Source: Variovorax sp. KK3 (lineage in GTDB: Bacteria > Pseudomonadota > Gammaproteobacteria > Burkholderiales > Burkholderiaceae_C). From it: a stretch of 61,133 nt of DNA. Where the stretch lies: contig NZ_LYVO01000039.1 in assembly GCF_001984055.1 (NCBI RefSeq), positions 1 to 61,133 on the forward strand. The letters run 5' to 3'. Below are positions 7,669-18,062 of the stretch, one piece after another. Positions within the stretch are counted from its first letter, which is position 1, and the number at the start of each line of letters is the position of its first letter. Under the pieces are notes generated by a model that did no database searches, was not told where the DNA came from, and worked only from the letters and a program-made list of their open reading frames with translations. The translations under genes and the position numbers were made by a program.

Positions 7669-8178
7669 TCAGCTGACCAGGTGCACGCGCAACGCGCCCA
7701 GGTGGGCATAGACCTGCTGCACTGCCTTTTCGTCCAGCCCGCCGAACAGTTCCAGCAGCCATTCCTCGTGCGCCTTGGCCATGGCCTCGAAGCTGCGCCG
7801 GCCCTTGGCCGTGAGGCTGACGATCCAGGCGCGGCGGTCTTCCGGGCTGGCCGAGCGCTGCACCATGCCCTCGCGCTCCAGTTCATCGGTGAGCCCCGTG
7901 ACGTTGCCGCCGGTCACCATCAGGTAGCGCGACAGCACGCGCATCTTCAGCCCCTCGCGGTAGCGGTAGAGCTGGGCCATGTAGTCGAAGCGGGCCAGCG
8001 AGATGTCGAAGTTCTCGCGCAGCCGCTTGCGGATTTCCGATTCGACCTGGGCCGTGCTGGCCAGCATGCGCAGCCAGAGCTTGAGCACCGCATGGTCGCC
8101 GATGCCGGCACGCGCCTCGTGACCCAGCTCCTGGGCGTCGCTGAGCAGCGCGTGCGAGTCGTCGTCGTGCTGCTTCAT
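7669..8178 (-). CDS. MarR-family regulator, left end of catabolic locus
   Basis: A 169-residue MarR-type winged-helix repressor. The DNA-binding core is recognisable as LSRYLMVTGGNVTGLTDELEREGMVQRSASPEDRRAWIVSLTAKG (recognition helix, then the wing with the DRRA arginines). MarR proteins bind palindromes as dimers and release on binding a phenolic or indolic ligand. The ATG at 8178 overlaps the upstream SDR stop by 4 bp, so both are coexpressed from a promoter carrying a GTTTAG-type operator at 8961-8974. The same site, identically placed, precedes the large operon at 20480, so this protein is the likely repressor of both. Auxin-responsive MarR repressors are known from the Variovorax iad locus; equivalence here is inferred. 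Confidence 0.93.
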   Translation of the reverse strand: MKQHDDDSHALLSDAQELGHEARAGIGDHAVLKLWLRMLASTAQVESEIRKRLRENFDISLARFDYMAQLYRYREGLKMRVLSRYLMVTGGNVTGLTDELEREGMVQRSASPEDRRAWIVSLTAKGRRSFEAMAKAHEEWLLELFGGLDEKAVQQVYAHLGALRVHLVS

Positions 8179-8951
8179 GTGACCTCGCCGCCCGACACCG
8201 AAATCGACTGCCCGGTGACCGATGCCGCACCCTCGCCGCACAGCCAGCGCACGGCATCCGCCACCTCCGAAGGCTGCACGATGCGCCGCTGCGGATTGAC
8301 CGAGGCGAACTCGGCCAGCGCTTCCTCTTCGCTGCGGCCGGTCTTGCCGACCACGTTCGCGACGCTGTCGCGCAGGATGTCGGTATCGGTGTAGCCGGGG
8401 CAGACGGCATTCACGGTCACGCCCTTGCGCGCCACTTCCAGCGCCAGCGAACGCGTGAGGCCGATCACGCCGTGCTTCGCGGCGCTGTAGGCGCTGACGT
8501 AGGCATAGCCCTTCTGTCCCGCCGTGCTGGCGATGTTGACGATGCGGCCCCAGCCGGCCTCCAGCATGCCCGGCAGCGCGGCCTGCGCACAGAGAAAGCT
8601 GCCGGTCAAATTGACGGCCAGCATGCGCTGCCACAGCTCGGTCGATGTCTTCAGGAAGGGCGCGCTCTCGGCCGCGCCCGCGTTGTTGACCAAGATCGCG
8701 ACCGGGCCTCGCTCGGCCCGCGCCTGCGCGAAGGCAGCCGCCACCGCTTCCGGGCCGGCCACGTCGGCCGCCACCACGCCATGGCCGCTGCCGGTCAGCG
8801 ATTCCGCCACCCGCAGAAGGCTCGCGCGGTCGCGCCCCAGCAGAGTCAGCACGGCGCCTTCCGCGGCCAGCGTGCGGGCGATCTCGGCGCCGATGCCGCG
8901 CGCCGCGCCGGTCACGAGCGCATGGCGGCCAGTCAATGAATTTGCTTGCAT
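8175..8951 (-). CDS. short-chain dehydrogenase/reductase (FabG-like)
   Basis: A 258-residue classical SDR. Visible are the cofactor motif TGAARGIG (residues 14-21), NNAG, the catalytic Ser in IVNIAST, and the YSAAK catalytic Tyr/Lys. NAD(P)(H)-dependent oxidation or reduction of a hydroxy/keto group is expected; a 3-hydroxyacyl-CoA intermediate is likely given two CoA ligases in the locus, but the substrate is not readable. It is the first gene of a two-gene unit with marR, preceded by a predicted -10 box and operator in the 71-base gap to the next SDR. Confidence 0.9.
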   Translation of the reverse strand: MQANSLTGRHALVTGAARGIGAEIARTLAAEGAVLTLLGRDRASLLRVAESLTGSGHGVVAADVAGPEAVAAAFAQARAERGPVAILVNNAGAAESAPFLKTSTELWQRMLAVNLTGSFLCAQAALPGMLEAGWGRIVNIASTAGQKGYAYVSAYSAAKHGVIGLTRSLALEVARKGVTVNAVCPGYTDTDILRDSVANVVGKTGRSEEEALAEFASVNPQRRIVQPSEVADAVRWLCGEGAASVTGQSISVSGGEVT

Positions 8952-8960
8952 GCCTGAAAT

Positions 8961-8981
8961 GTTTAGTTCTGAATGATTTTA
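8961..8981 (-). promoter_or_regulatory. MarR-type operator and -10 box before the SDR-marR unit
   Basis: The plus strand carries GTTTAG-TT-CTGAAT (8961-8974), an imperfect dyad. One base away, on the minus strand, lies TAAAAT (8976-8981), a good -10 box. The same arrangement (dyad, 1-base gap, -10) is found at 20540-20560, where the dyad is perfect. Bound repressor would cover the transcription start. No clear -35 box is visible here. Confidence 0.6.
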
Positions 8982-9022
8982 TTCACACGCCCTGCTCACC
9001 CTCTGCTCGCACGCGGTCCCGC

Positions 9023-9790
9023 TCAGCGCATCAGCCGGCCGCCGTTGAGGTCCAGCGTGGCGCCCGTCACGAAGGCCGCGCCCGGCGACGCCAGGTAAAG
9101 CACCGCCGCAGCCACTTCCTCCGGCTCGCCGAAACGCCCGACCGGCACGGCGGCCATCAGCCGGCCCTGCTTCTCCGCATCCATCGCATCGAGCAGCGGA
9201 CTGCGCACCGCCGCCGGCGCCAGTGCATTGACCGTGACCCCATGCGGCGCGAGTTCCTGCGCGAAGGCCCGCGTCAGCGCAACCAATCCTGCCTTCGACG
9301 CCGCGTAGTGCGCACCCGTGGCGGCGCTCGCCTGCTGCCCGGCGATCGAGGCCAGGTTGACGATGCGCCCGGCGCCGCGCTCGCGCATGTGGCGCCCGGC
9401 GATGCGGCAGCCGAAGAAGCTGCCGCGCAGGTTGACGGCCAGCACTTCGTCCCATTCCGCTGCACTGATGTCCCAGAGCGAGGTCGACGGCGTGCGGGCG
9501 GCGTTGTTCACCATCACGTCCACGCTGCCCAGGCGATCGATCGCCGAGTCGAAGCACCGGAGAAAGGCGGACTCGTCGCGCACGTCCAGTGGCATGGCGA
9601 TCGCCTCGTGCCCAGCGCTTCTCAAGCGGGCCGCGACATCCTCGACCTTTGCGGCGTCGACGTCGGTCAGCACAAGCCGGACATCGGCCTGCGCAAGCCC
9701 CAGCGAAATGGCCGCGCCCAACCCCTGCCCCGCACCGGTCACGAAGGCCGTGCGACCGGCCAGCGAGAACAGCTCGGGGCCTGTGGCCAT
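9023..9790 (-). CDS. short-chain dehydrogenase/reductase
   Basis: A 255-residue classical SDR with TGAGQGLG cofactor motif (about residues 16-23), a VDVMVNNAA segment, IVNLAS (catalytic Ser) and YAASK (catalytic Tyr, Lys). It is the last gene of the operon that begins with the binding protein at 20480, and its ATG follows the CoA-ligase stop by only 5 bases. A dehydrogenase acting on a hydroxyacyl-CoA from the ligase product is a reasonable guess; the exact reaction is not known. Confidence 0.9.
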   Translation of the reverse strand: MATGPELFSLAGRTAFVTGAGQGLGAAISLGLAQADVRLVLTDVDAAKVEDVAARLRSAGHEAIAMPLDVRDESAFLRCFDSAIDRLGSVDVMVNNAARTPSTSLWDISAAEWDEVLAVNLRGSFFGCRIAGRHMRERGAGRIVNLASIAGQQASAATGAHYAASKAGLVALTRAFAQELAPHGVTVNALAPAAVRSPLLDAMDAEKQGRLMAAVPVGRFGEPEEVAAAVLYLASPGAAFVTGATLDLNGGRLMR

Positions 9791-9795
9791 GACGT

Positions 9796-11392
9796 TCAGC
9801 CCTTGGCCTGCGGGCGCCCACCCGGCCCGCGGTCCCAGGTGATCGTCGTCACGCCGCGCTCGCGCAGCTTGTATTTCTGCACCTTGCCGTTCTCGGTGCG
9901 CGGCAGATCCTCCAGCAGGTCGACGTAGCGCGGCAGCGCGAAGTAAGGCAGCCGGCTTTCGCAAAAGGCGAGCAATTCCGCCGGATCGATGCGCAGGCCC
10001 TCGCGCGAGACCAGCGCGGCCATCACTTCGTCCTCGGCCAGTTCGGAACGCACCGGGTAGACCGCGCACGCCGCCACGCCGGGATGGCTCAACAGCACCT
10101 GCTCGACCTCGAAGGACGAGATGTTCTCGCCACGCCGCCGGATCGCATCCTTGATGCGATCGACGAAGCGGAAGGCGCCGTCGGCCTCGCGCACCACGCG
10201 GTCGCCGGTGTGGAACCACAGGTTGCGCCAGGCCTCGACGGTCTTTCCGGGCATGTTGAAGTAGCCGCTCGCGAAGGCGTAGGGCTCGTCGGCGCGCAGC
10301 AGCAGTTCGCCGGCTTCGCCGTCGGGCAGCGCGACGTCGTCTTCATCCGCCACCCGTGCTTCGAAGCCGGGGCGCAACCAGCCCATCACGCCGCCGCGCG
10401 GCGAATCGGGTGCGGTGGCGATCGCGAAATTGGTTTCGGTCGACCCGTAGCCCTCCAGCAGACGGACGCCCGTGCGCGCGAGGAAGGCGTGGCCCGCCGA
10501 CTCCGGCACGCCCGGCCCCAGGCCGACGCGCACGCGGTGGTCGCGCTCGCCCGGCCCCTCGGGCTGTGCCAGCAGGATCGGCACCATCGCGCCCAGCAGG
10601 TACACCACGGTCGCTCCCGAAGCCCGCATCGAGGCCCAGAAACCGGAGGCCGAGAAGCGCTGCTCGAACACCACCTCGCAGCCGGTGATCGCGGCCTGCG
10701 CGAAGGTATTGAGCGCGTTGATGTGAAAGAGCGGCAGCGTGGTGCACAGCACGTCCGTCGGCCCCACGCCCAGCACGTCGGCGCTGTTGACGCCCCACCA
10801 GTGGTACTGCGCGTGCGGACACACCACGCCCTTGGCAGGGCCGGTGGTGCCGGAGGTGTACAGGATGGCGATGGGATCGCCGGGCTGCACCGGGGCCGAC
10901 TCTGCCGCATCGCCGGGCATGGGGTACGGGACGCTCGGCACGCCGGCAATCTCGCCCGCCTCGCCGTCGAGCACCCAGATCTCGCGCAGGCTCGTACCCG
11001 CCAGGTCGGCCAGGTCGGCCGCCTCCAGGCGCTCGACGAAAGCCGCCTCGATCACGAGCAGCTTCGCCTCGCTGTTGCGCAGGAAGTAGCCGATCTGCGG
11101 CCCCATGGACGCGGTGTTGATGGGCACCGTGGCAGCACCCATCCAGCCGCACCCGAGAAAGACTTCGAGGAACTCGATGCGGTTGCCGCTCATCACGGCC
11201 ACGCGGTCGCCGCGCTGCACGCCAGCCTTCGCGAACGCGCCCGCGCGCCCGGCCGCCGCCTGCTGTGCATCCGCATGCGTCCACGTGCGGCCCGCGATGC
11301 GCAGCAGCGGCCGTGCGCCGAAGCGCTCGGCCTGGTGCACCAGCATCGCCGGCAGCGTGCGCTGCGACGGCGGCAGCGCCATCGCGTGGCGC

Positions 11393-11403
<11 letters not shown>
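9796..11403 (-). CDS. AMP-forming acyl-CoA ligase
   Basis: A 535-residue member of the ANL (acyl-CoA synthetase) superfamily, which forms an acyl-adenylate and then the CoA thioester. Motifs in order: the P-loop ILYTSGTTGPAKG, GYGSTETN (A5), FHTGDR with FVDRIKDAIRRRGENIS (A7-A8 hinge), and the C-terminal catalytic Lys in ENGKVQKYKLRE. It resembles carnitine/crotonobetaine-type and aromatic-acid ligases; its substrate is presumably an acid produced by ring cleavage in this locus. The ATG at 11403 overlaps livF by 11 bp; a second ATG seven codons in is an alternative start. Confidence 0.92.
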
Positions 11404-12120
<717 letters not shown>

Positions 12121-12124
<4 letters not shown>

Positions 12125-13962
12125 ACGACGCTCCCGAGATAGGCCGCCTGCACCCGCTCGTCCGCCCGCACAGAAGAAGGCACGCCCTCGACCAGCTTCG
12201 ATCCGAAGTTCATCACCACCAGCCGGTCCACGAGTTTCATCACGAAGTCCATGTCGTGCTCGACGATCAGGATGGTCACGCCCTCCTCGCGCAGCCTGCG
12301 CAGCAGGTCGCCCAGGGCCATCTTTTCCTTGCGGCGCAGGCCGGCGGCGGGCTCGTCGAGCACCAGCAGCACCGGGTCGGCGGCGAGTGCACGCGCGATC
12401 TCGAGAATGCGCTGCGTGCCCAGCGGCAGGCTGCCGGCGAGTTCGTGCGCGCGGTCGCCCAGGCCGATGCGGTCGAGCTGGCGCTGCGCCTCCTGCAGGA
12501 TCTGGCGCTCTTCCGCGCGGTCGAGCCGTAGGCCCGCCTTCAGCACGCCCGCGTTGGTGCGCGAATGCGCGCCCAGCGCCACGTTGTCCAGCAGCGTCAT
12601 GTGCGGCCGCAGCTTCACGTGCTGGAAGGTGCGCGCCAGCCCCAGCCGCGCCACCTTGCGCTGCGGCATGCCGGCGATGTCGTGGCCCAGGAAGCGCACC
12701 TGCCCGGCCGTCATCGGCAGCGTGCAGGTCAGCAGGTTGAACATGGTCGACTTGCCGGCGCCGTTGGGACCGATCAGGCCCATGATCTCGCCCGCCTTCA
12801 CTTCGAAGCTCACGTCGTTGACGGCCACCAGCCCGCCGAAGCGCTTGACCGCACCGTTCACCGACAGGATCGGCGTGCCGCGCTCCGGCAGCGTGCGATG
12901 CGGCAGCGGCTCGACGGGCGTATCCAGTTCACGCGGCGGCGCGGCGGCGCGCTTGCGCGTGAAGCGCCGCACGAAGCCCATCAGCCCGCCGCGCGCGAAG
13001 TGCAGCAGCAGGATGAAGAGCGTCGCGAAAGCCACGGCTTCCAACTGGCCTGCACGCTGCGTCAGCAGCGGCAGCACGTCCTGCAGGCCGTTCTTGAGGA
13101 TCAGCACCAGCGCCGCACCCACCAGCGCACCTGCCAGGTGGCCGAGCCCGCCGGCCACCGCCATCAGCAGGTACTCGATGCTGGCACGCACGTCGAAGGG
13201 CGAGGGGCTGACGAAGCGGTTCATGTGCGCATAGAGCCAGCCCGCGAGCCCCGCGAACAGGGCGGCCGTCACGAAGAGCGTCAGGCGCACGCGATAGGCA
13301 TCCTCGCCGACGCTGGCCAGGAGGATCGCGCCGCCGCGCAGGCTGCGGATGGCACGGCCCGGCCGCGACTGCAGCAGGTTGTGGCTGAAGAGCAGCGCCA
13401 GGCCGACCAATGCCCAGATCAGGTAATAGATCGAGCGCGGATCGGCCAGCGACAGCCCGCCGATCGTGAGCGGCGGAATGTTCGACAAGCCCGTGTGGCG
13501 GCCCAGCGCGTCGACGTTGCCGAACAGCATCGCGATCGACAGCCCCCAGGCGATGGTCGACAGCGGCAGGAAGTGCCCGCCCAGGCGCAGCGTGAGCAGC
13601 CCGATGGCCAGCGCCGACAGCCCCGTGAGCGCCAGCGCGAAGGCCAGGCCGATCCACGGCGACATGCCCTGGGTCGTGCTCAGCCACGCCGTGGCATAGG
13701 CCGCGATGCCGACGAAAGCCGCCTGCCCGAAGGACGTGGCGCCGCCGATGCCGGTGAGCAGCACCAGTCCCAGCGCGACCAGCGCGCCGATGCCGATGTC
13801 GTTGAGCAGCGAGACGGTGAAGTTGCCGGCCAGCATCGGCACGAGTGCCAGCACGACGACCAGCAGGCCGATCCACAGCGGTCGCCTCGACGTCCGCCGC
13901 ACGGGTGCGGTGGCCGGCGCTGCAGACTCGGCGAACACGCCGGGTGTGGGTGCTGCGCTCAT
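12121..13962 (-). CDS. fused ABC permease-ATPase (LivM-LivG)
   Basis: A 613-residue fusion. Residues 1 to about 340 form a LivM-type permease with many membrane segments, including the family region GGATSFGQAAFVGIAAYATAW. After a Pro-rich linker (about 345-365), residues 370-613 form a complete LivG ATPase with Walker A GPNGAGKST, the LivG-style signature LPLGTQRILEIARAL and Walker B LLVLDEPAAGL. No stop or frameshift separates the halves. In most systems the two are separate genes, although fusions are known. It overlaps livH upstream and livF downstream by 4 bp each. Confidence 0.94.
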
Positions 13963-15014
13963 TGGTCCACCTCCTCTTCTTCCTCTTCCGAATGCACGCT
14001 CATGAACGAGCGCAGCATCAGCACCGGGATCAGCAGGCTGAAGACGATCACATCCTTCAGCGCGCCGCTCCAGAACGATGCGAAGCTTTCGACGACGCCG
14101 ACCGCCAGCGCACCGATGGCCGTCATCGGGTAGCTGACCAGCCCGCCGATGATCGCGGCCACGAAGGCCTTGAGGCCGATGATGAAGCCGGAGTCGTAGT
14201 ACATGGTGGTCACCGGCGCGATCAGCACGCCGATCAGGCCCGCCAGCAGCGACGCGCAGCCGTAGGCCAGCAGTGCCGTGCGGGCCGGGCGAATGCCGAC
14301 CAGCCGTGCGCCGACGCGGTTGACCGCGGTCGCGCGCAGCGCCTTGCCGGCGATCGTGCGCTCGAAGACCAGGAAGAACAGGCCGCTGAGCACGATCGCC
14401 GCGCTCACCATCAGCACCACCTGCCCGCTCACCGTGAACCCGTCGCCCAGCGGCAGCGTGCCACCGGCCAGCGGCTGCGTGCGCGAGCCCTCGGGGCCGA
14501 AGAACAGCAGGCCCAGGCCCGACAGCAGGAAGTGCAGCGCCAGCGAGACGATCAGCAGCACCAGCACCGAGGCATCGGCGATCGGCTGGAACACCACGCG
14601 CGCCAGCAGCGGCGCGATCGGCACCACCAGCAGCACGGCCGTGGCGATGTGCACCGGCGCCGGCACGCCGGGGCGGGCGGCCAGCCAGGCCAGCAGGCAG
14701 GGCACCAGCGGCAGCACGCCCCAGGCCAGCAGGGCCTTGGGAATGCGCGCGGCCTCGCCGCGCCGCAGCAGGCTGCCGATCTCGGTCAGCAGGGCCAGGA
14801 CCGTGAGCACGATCACCATGCCGATGGTGGGCGGCACGCGGCCGGTTTCGAAGGCGGCCAGCGTCAGCGCGGCGAATGCCGCGACGTCGCCGAAGGGCAC
14901 GAAGACCACGCGCGTGACCGAGAAGATCAGCACCAGTCCCAGCCCGGCCAGAAGATAGATAGCGCCGTTCGCCAGGCCGTCGATGCCCAGGATCAGTGCC
15001 ACGTCCGGTGTCAT
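13959..15014 (-). CDS. livH: branched-chain-type ABC permease
   Basis: A 351-residue integral membrane protein of the LivH family with about eight to nine hydrophobic segments, the start GLANGAIYLLAGLGLVLIFSVTRV and the conserved loop KALRATAVNRVGARLVGI (EAA-like). The C terminus ends in an unusual run of six glutamates (SEEEEEEVDQ) on the cytoplasmic side. It is longer than typical LivH (about 290-310), owing to an insert near residues 75-140. It partners with the LivM-LivG fusion and LivF. Confidence 0.94.
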   Translation of the reverse strand: MTPDVALILGIDGLANGAIYLLAGLGLVLIFSVTRVVFVPFGDVAAFAALTLAAFETGRVPPTIGMVIVLTVLALLTEIGSLLRRGEAARIPKALLAWGVLPLVPCLLAWLAARPGVPAPVHIATAVLLVVPIAPLLARVVFQPIADASVLVLLIVSLALHFLLSGLGLLFFGPEGSRTQPLAGGTLPLGDGFTVSGQVVLMVSAAIVLSGLFFLVFERTIAGKALRATAVNRVGARLVGIRPARTALLAYGCASLLAGLIGVLIAPVTTMYYDSGFIIGLKAFVAAIIGGLVSYPMTAIGALAVGVVESFASFWSGALKDVIVFSLLIPVLMLRSFMSVHSEEEEEEVDQ

Positions 15015-15069
15015 GAAGAAGTTCCTCCGCTCAATGCTCGTGGGGTTTCGGGTGATCGCCGGTGCGGGC

Positions 15070-16230
15070 TCAGTTCGCCAGCTTCCACTGGCCGTTCTCG
15101 AGCTTCACGATCACCCGTGCGCGCTGGTCCACGCCGTAGAGGTCGCCCGGCTTGAAGTTGTAGACGCCGTGCGTGCCGACCACTTCCTTGGTGCTGGCGA
15201 TCGCGTCGCGCAGCGACTGGCGGAACTCGGGCGTGCCCGGCTCGCCCTTGGCGCGCGCGGCGGCATCGAGGAACACCAGCCAGCCGTCGAAGGAATAGGC
15301 CGAGAAGGCGTCGCTGGTCGCCGCGTTGTTGACCTTCTGGAAAGCCGCGCGGAAGTCCATCGCGATCTTCTTGGTCGGGTAGTCGTTCGGCAGCTGCTCC
15401 GCCACGATCACCGGGCCGGTGGGCATCAGCGCACCCTGGCCGGACGCGCCGACCACGCGAACGAAGTCAGGGTTGATCAGGCCGTGCTGGCCATACACCG
15501 GCCCCTTGAAGCCGCGCTCCTGCAAGGCCAGGAAGGGCAGCGCGCCGGGCGTGCCGGCGCCGCCCGTCATCACCGCATCGGGCTTGAGCGCGAGCAGCTT
15601 GAGGATCTGGCCCGTGACGGACGCGTCGGCGCGCGCATAGCGCTCGTTGCCCAGCACCTTGATGCCGGCCGCGGGGGCCGCCTTCATCAGCGCGTTGTAG
15701 ACCAGGTCGCCCCAGGCGTCGGAGAAGCCGATGTAGCCGACCGTCTTGATGCCGTCCTTCTGCATGCGCTGCACCACGGCGTCGATCATCAGCTGCGTCG
15801 GCTGCGCGACGGTGAAGACCCACGGGTTCTCGGCCGGGTCGAGCTGGATCGGCGTGAGGCCGATCATCGGCACCTTGGCATCGCGGCCCACCTGCGCCAT
15901 CGCAATGGCAGCCGGCACGCCGGACGTGCCCATCAGCACGTCGACCTTTTCCTCGTCGACCAGCTTGCGCGCATTGCGGCCGGCGGTGGTCGGGTCGGAG
16001 CCGTCGTCGAGCACGACCAGCTGGATCTTGCGGCCGTTGATCTCGCCCTTGTAGGCTTGCGCGGCCTGCATGCCCTTGACGTAAGGCACGCCGAGCGACG
16101 AGTTGGGGCCGGAGAGCGAGACGCTCAGGCCCACCTTGAAGTCGGCCGCCTGGGCGTGGATCGCCAGCCCGATGGCAAGGGACGCTACCAGCGCGGTGCG
16201 CGCCAAGGTCTGGATCAAGCTCTTCTTCAT
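15070..16230 (-). CDS. ABC substrate-binding protein 1 (LivK type)
   Basis: A 386-residue periplasmic protein of the Leu/Ile/Val-binding (PBP1) fold. The N terminus is a signal peptide (MKKSLIQTLARTALVASLAI) with a probable cleavage after AQA in HAQAADFKVG. The ligand-binding region SLSGPNSSLGVPYVKG and LLDDGSDPTTAGRNARKLV match the other two binding proteins of the operon almost colinearly. It lies between the oxygenase beta subunit and livH, so it is the binding protein nearest the permease genes. The ligand is unknown; an aromatic or indolic acid fits the context. Confidence 0.93.
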   Translation of the reverse strand: MKKSLIQTLARTALVASLAIGLAIHAQAADFKVGLSVSLSGPNSSLGVPYVKGMQAAQAYKGEINGRKIQLVVLDDGSDPTTAGRNARKLVDEEKVDVLMGTSGVPAAIAMAQVGRDAKVPMIGLTPIQLDPAENPWVFTVAQPTQLMIDAVVQRMQKDGIKTVGYIGFSDAWGDLVYNALMKAAPAAGIKVLGNERYARADASVTGQILKLLALKPDAVMTGGAGTPGALPFLALQERGFKGPVYGQHGLINPDFVRVVGASGQGALMPTGPVIVAEQLPNDYPTKKIAMDFRAAFQKVNNAATSDAFSAYSFDGWLVFLDAAARAKGEPGTPEFRQSLRDAIASTKEVVGTHGVYNFKPGDLYGVDQRARVIVKLENGQWKLAN

Positions 16231-16256
16231 GTCAAGGCTCCTGGAGGTGGGATGGA

Positions 16257-16721
16257 TCAGATGAACAACTGGATCGCCGGCAGCGCCCGGCCGGCATTGA
16301 GAAGGTCGATGCGCTTCTCGCGGATCAGCCAGCCGCCGCCGTGGCGCACGAGCCGGTGCCGGCAGGTGCCGGCGAGCATCTGCTGCTCGTCGCCGCGGGC
16401 TTCGATGTAGATGAAGGGCGTGGCGAGCGCGAGTTCGTCTCCGTCCTCGCGTTCGAGCGCCGGGCGCTGCAGCACGTGCTGGCAGTGGCTGCGCGGATGC
16501 TGCGAGTGGGCACGCGGGTTCTTGAGGCGGTCGACGCGCAGCTGCAGCAGCAGCCGGTCTTCGTAGGCCAGCGAGTTGTGCGACAGCGCATCGGCCTGCT
16601 CCGCTCCCTGCAAGGGCACCCAGTAGCGTCCGTCGTCGGCGAAGAGCGCGAGCCAGTCGTCGAAGCGGCCCGCGTCGAGCAGCGCGGCTTCGGCGACGAT
16701 GAAGTCGACGGCATCCGTCAT
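16257..16721 (-). CDS. aromatic-ring-hydroxylating dioxygenase beta subunit 1
   Basis: A 154-residue small subunit of a Rieske dioxygenase (NTF2-like cone fold), with a structural role in the alpha3beta3 hexamer. The pattern AALLDAGRFDDWLALFADDGRYWVPL near the N terminus and the C-terminal LPAIQLFI are typical. The ATG at 16721 is preferred over an upstream one because it gives the family length and an ATGA overlap of 4 bp with the alpha-subunit stop. The second beta subunit at 26229 ends in the nearly identical LPAVQLFI. Confidence 0.92.
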   Translation of the reverse strand: MTDAVDFIVAEAALLDAGRFDDWLALFADDGRYWVPLQGAEQADALSHNSLAYEDRLLLQLRVDRLKNPRAHSQHPRSHCQHVLQRPALEREDGDELALATPFIYIEARGDEQQMLAGTCRHRLVRHGGGWLIREKRIDLLNAGRALPAIQLFI

Positions 16722-18034
16722 GCCGAAGGTTCCGTCATGAACTTGGCCCACGCGCGGAACTGGTTGCGCATGAGCAGCTCGTTGGTGCCGTTGGTGGTGA
16801 TGGTGCTCTGTTCGAGTTCGGCCGGGTCGAAGTCGCGATGCAGGCTCACCCACTCGTTGCCCTCCGCCGCGAGCCCGCGCTGCATGCTCTCGAACAAGTG
16901 AACGTCGTCGTGCGCCACCACCGACATGGGCGAGAAGACCAGACGGTTGTAGGTCATCGAACGCTCGAATAAAAGGTCGGGCGCACCGGCCGCACGGAAG
17001 CTCCAGGCTTCGATCAACGTGCGGTTGGCCGCCAGCGGGCGGATCACGCGAATGACCTGTGGCGAGCCCTTGACCGAGAGGCTGGGAAAGAGCACCGAGT
17101 TCTGCGGCGAACGCTCCAGGATCTCGGTGGCGCGCTCGGCGCCGTGGGCCTCGCGCATCGCCGCTTCGTAATCCGCCAATTGCGCGTAATTCGAGTGAAT
17201 GCTGAAGTTGACGCCCAGCACGCTATGGCCGTTGGCGAACACGCGGCCGCCCATCTTGTCGAAGAAGTCGTAGCCGGCGCCGAAGGGCAGGATCTGCTCC
17301 ATCGCCATCGGCTTGGGCTCGTCCGGCGAGCGCCCTTGCCACAGCCCGTTCGCCGCTTGCGTGGCCGACTCGTGCGTCGACATCGGATGCACCGTGTCGT
17401 TGATGTTCTCGAGGTACATCTTCCAGTTGCAGTGGATGATGCTGCGCAGCACGCCGCCGCCGACGGTGAGCTTGCCCTCGGGCGAGCGGTCGACCATGTT
17501 GTCGACCGCACCGAGCACGTCGCCGAAGTATTCTTCGAAGCTCGGCCCCTGCTCGGCCAGGCGCACGAACACGAAGTCGCGGTAGACCGCCGTGTTCTTC
17601 AGTTCGACCAGGCCCTGACCCGACTCGCATTCCCTCAGCCGCGTGCCTTCGTAGCCAGTCTTAAGGGGCAATGCGAGCGGCGCGCCGTCGAGCTTGTAGG
17701 TCCAGGCGTGGTACGGACAGCGGAAGAACTTGCCGACGTTGCCGCTCTCGTCGCTGACCAGGCGGCTGCCCTTGTGGGCGCAGCGGTTGTAGAACACGCG
17801 CACGGCGCCGTCTGCCTGGCGCACCATCATCACCGGCCGGCCCGCCAGTTCGAGCGACCAGTAGTCGCCCGCGTTCGGCACCTGGCTGGCGTGGCCCACG
17901 TAGAGCCAGGTGCCGGCGAAGAAGCGTTCCTGCTCCAGCGCGAACAGTTCCTCGCTGAGGTACAGGTCGCGATGCACTCGGTCGTCCTGCACCAGTGCGC
18001 GGATGGCGTCGGGGCGGTCGCGGTAGCGGCTCAT
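16718..18034 (-). CDS. aromatic-ring-hydroxylating dioxygenase alpha subunit 1
   Basis: A 438-residue catalytic subunit. The Rieske [2Fe-2S] ligands are Cys85, His87, Cys106 and His109 (CAHKGSRL, CPYHAW). The mononuclear iron site is marked by NDTVHPMSTH, with Asp213, His216 and His221. The start at 18034 (MSRYRDRPDA) matches the paralogue at 28024 residue for residue in position. In Variovorax, iadD/iadE, an oxygenase pair, are reported necessary and sufficient for auxin degradation; which of the two pairs here corresponds to iadDE I cannot tell. Electrons probably come from the single reductase at 28038. Confidence 0.94.
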   Translation of the reverse strand: MSRYRDRPDAIRALVQDDRVHRDLYLSEELFALEQERFFAGTWLYVGHASQVPNAGDYWSLELAGRPVMMVRQADGAVRVFYNRCAHKGSRLVSDESGNVGKFFRCPYHAWTYKLDGAPLALPLKTGYEGTRLRECESGQGLVELKNTAVYRDFVFVRLAEQGPSFEEYFGDVLGAVDNMVDRSPEGKLTVGGGVLRSIIHCNWKMYLENINDTVHPMSTHESATQAANGLWQGRSPDEPKPMAMEQILPFGAGYDFFDKMGGRVFANGHSVLGVNFSIHSNYAQLADYEAAMREAHGAERATEILERSPQNSVLFPSLSVKGSPQVIRVIRPLAANRTLIEAWSFRAAGAPDLLFERSMTYNRLVFSPMSVVAHDDVHLFESMQRGLAAEGNEWVSLHRDFDPAELEQSTITTNGTNELLMRNQFRAWAKFMTEPSA

Positions 18035-18062
18035 GGCGAAGGTGCGTTCGACGATGCGTCGA

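Noticed and set aside
7448..7762. Minus-strand ORF across the trp leader and end of marR
   Set aside because: It overlaps the real marR in another frame and has no family features; the 27-codon leader ORF explains the region better.
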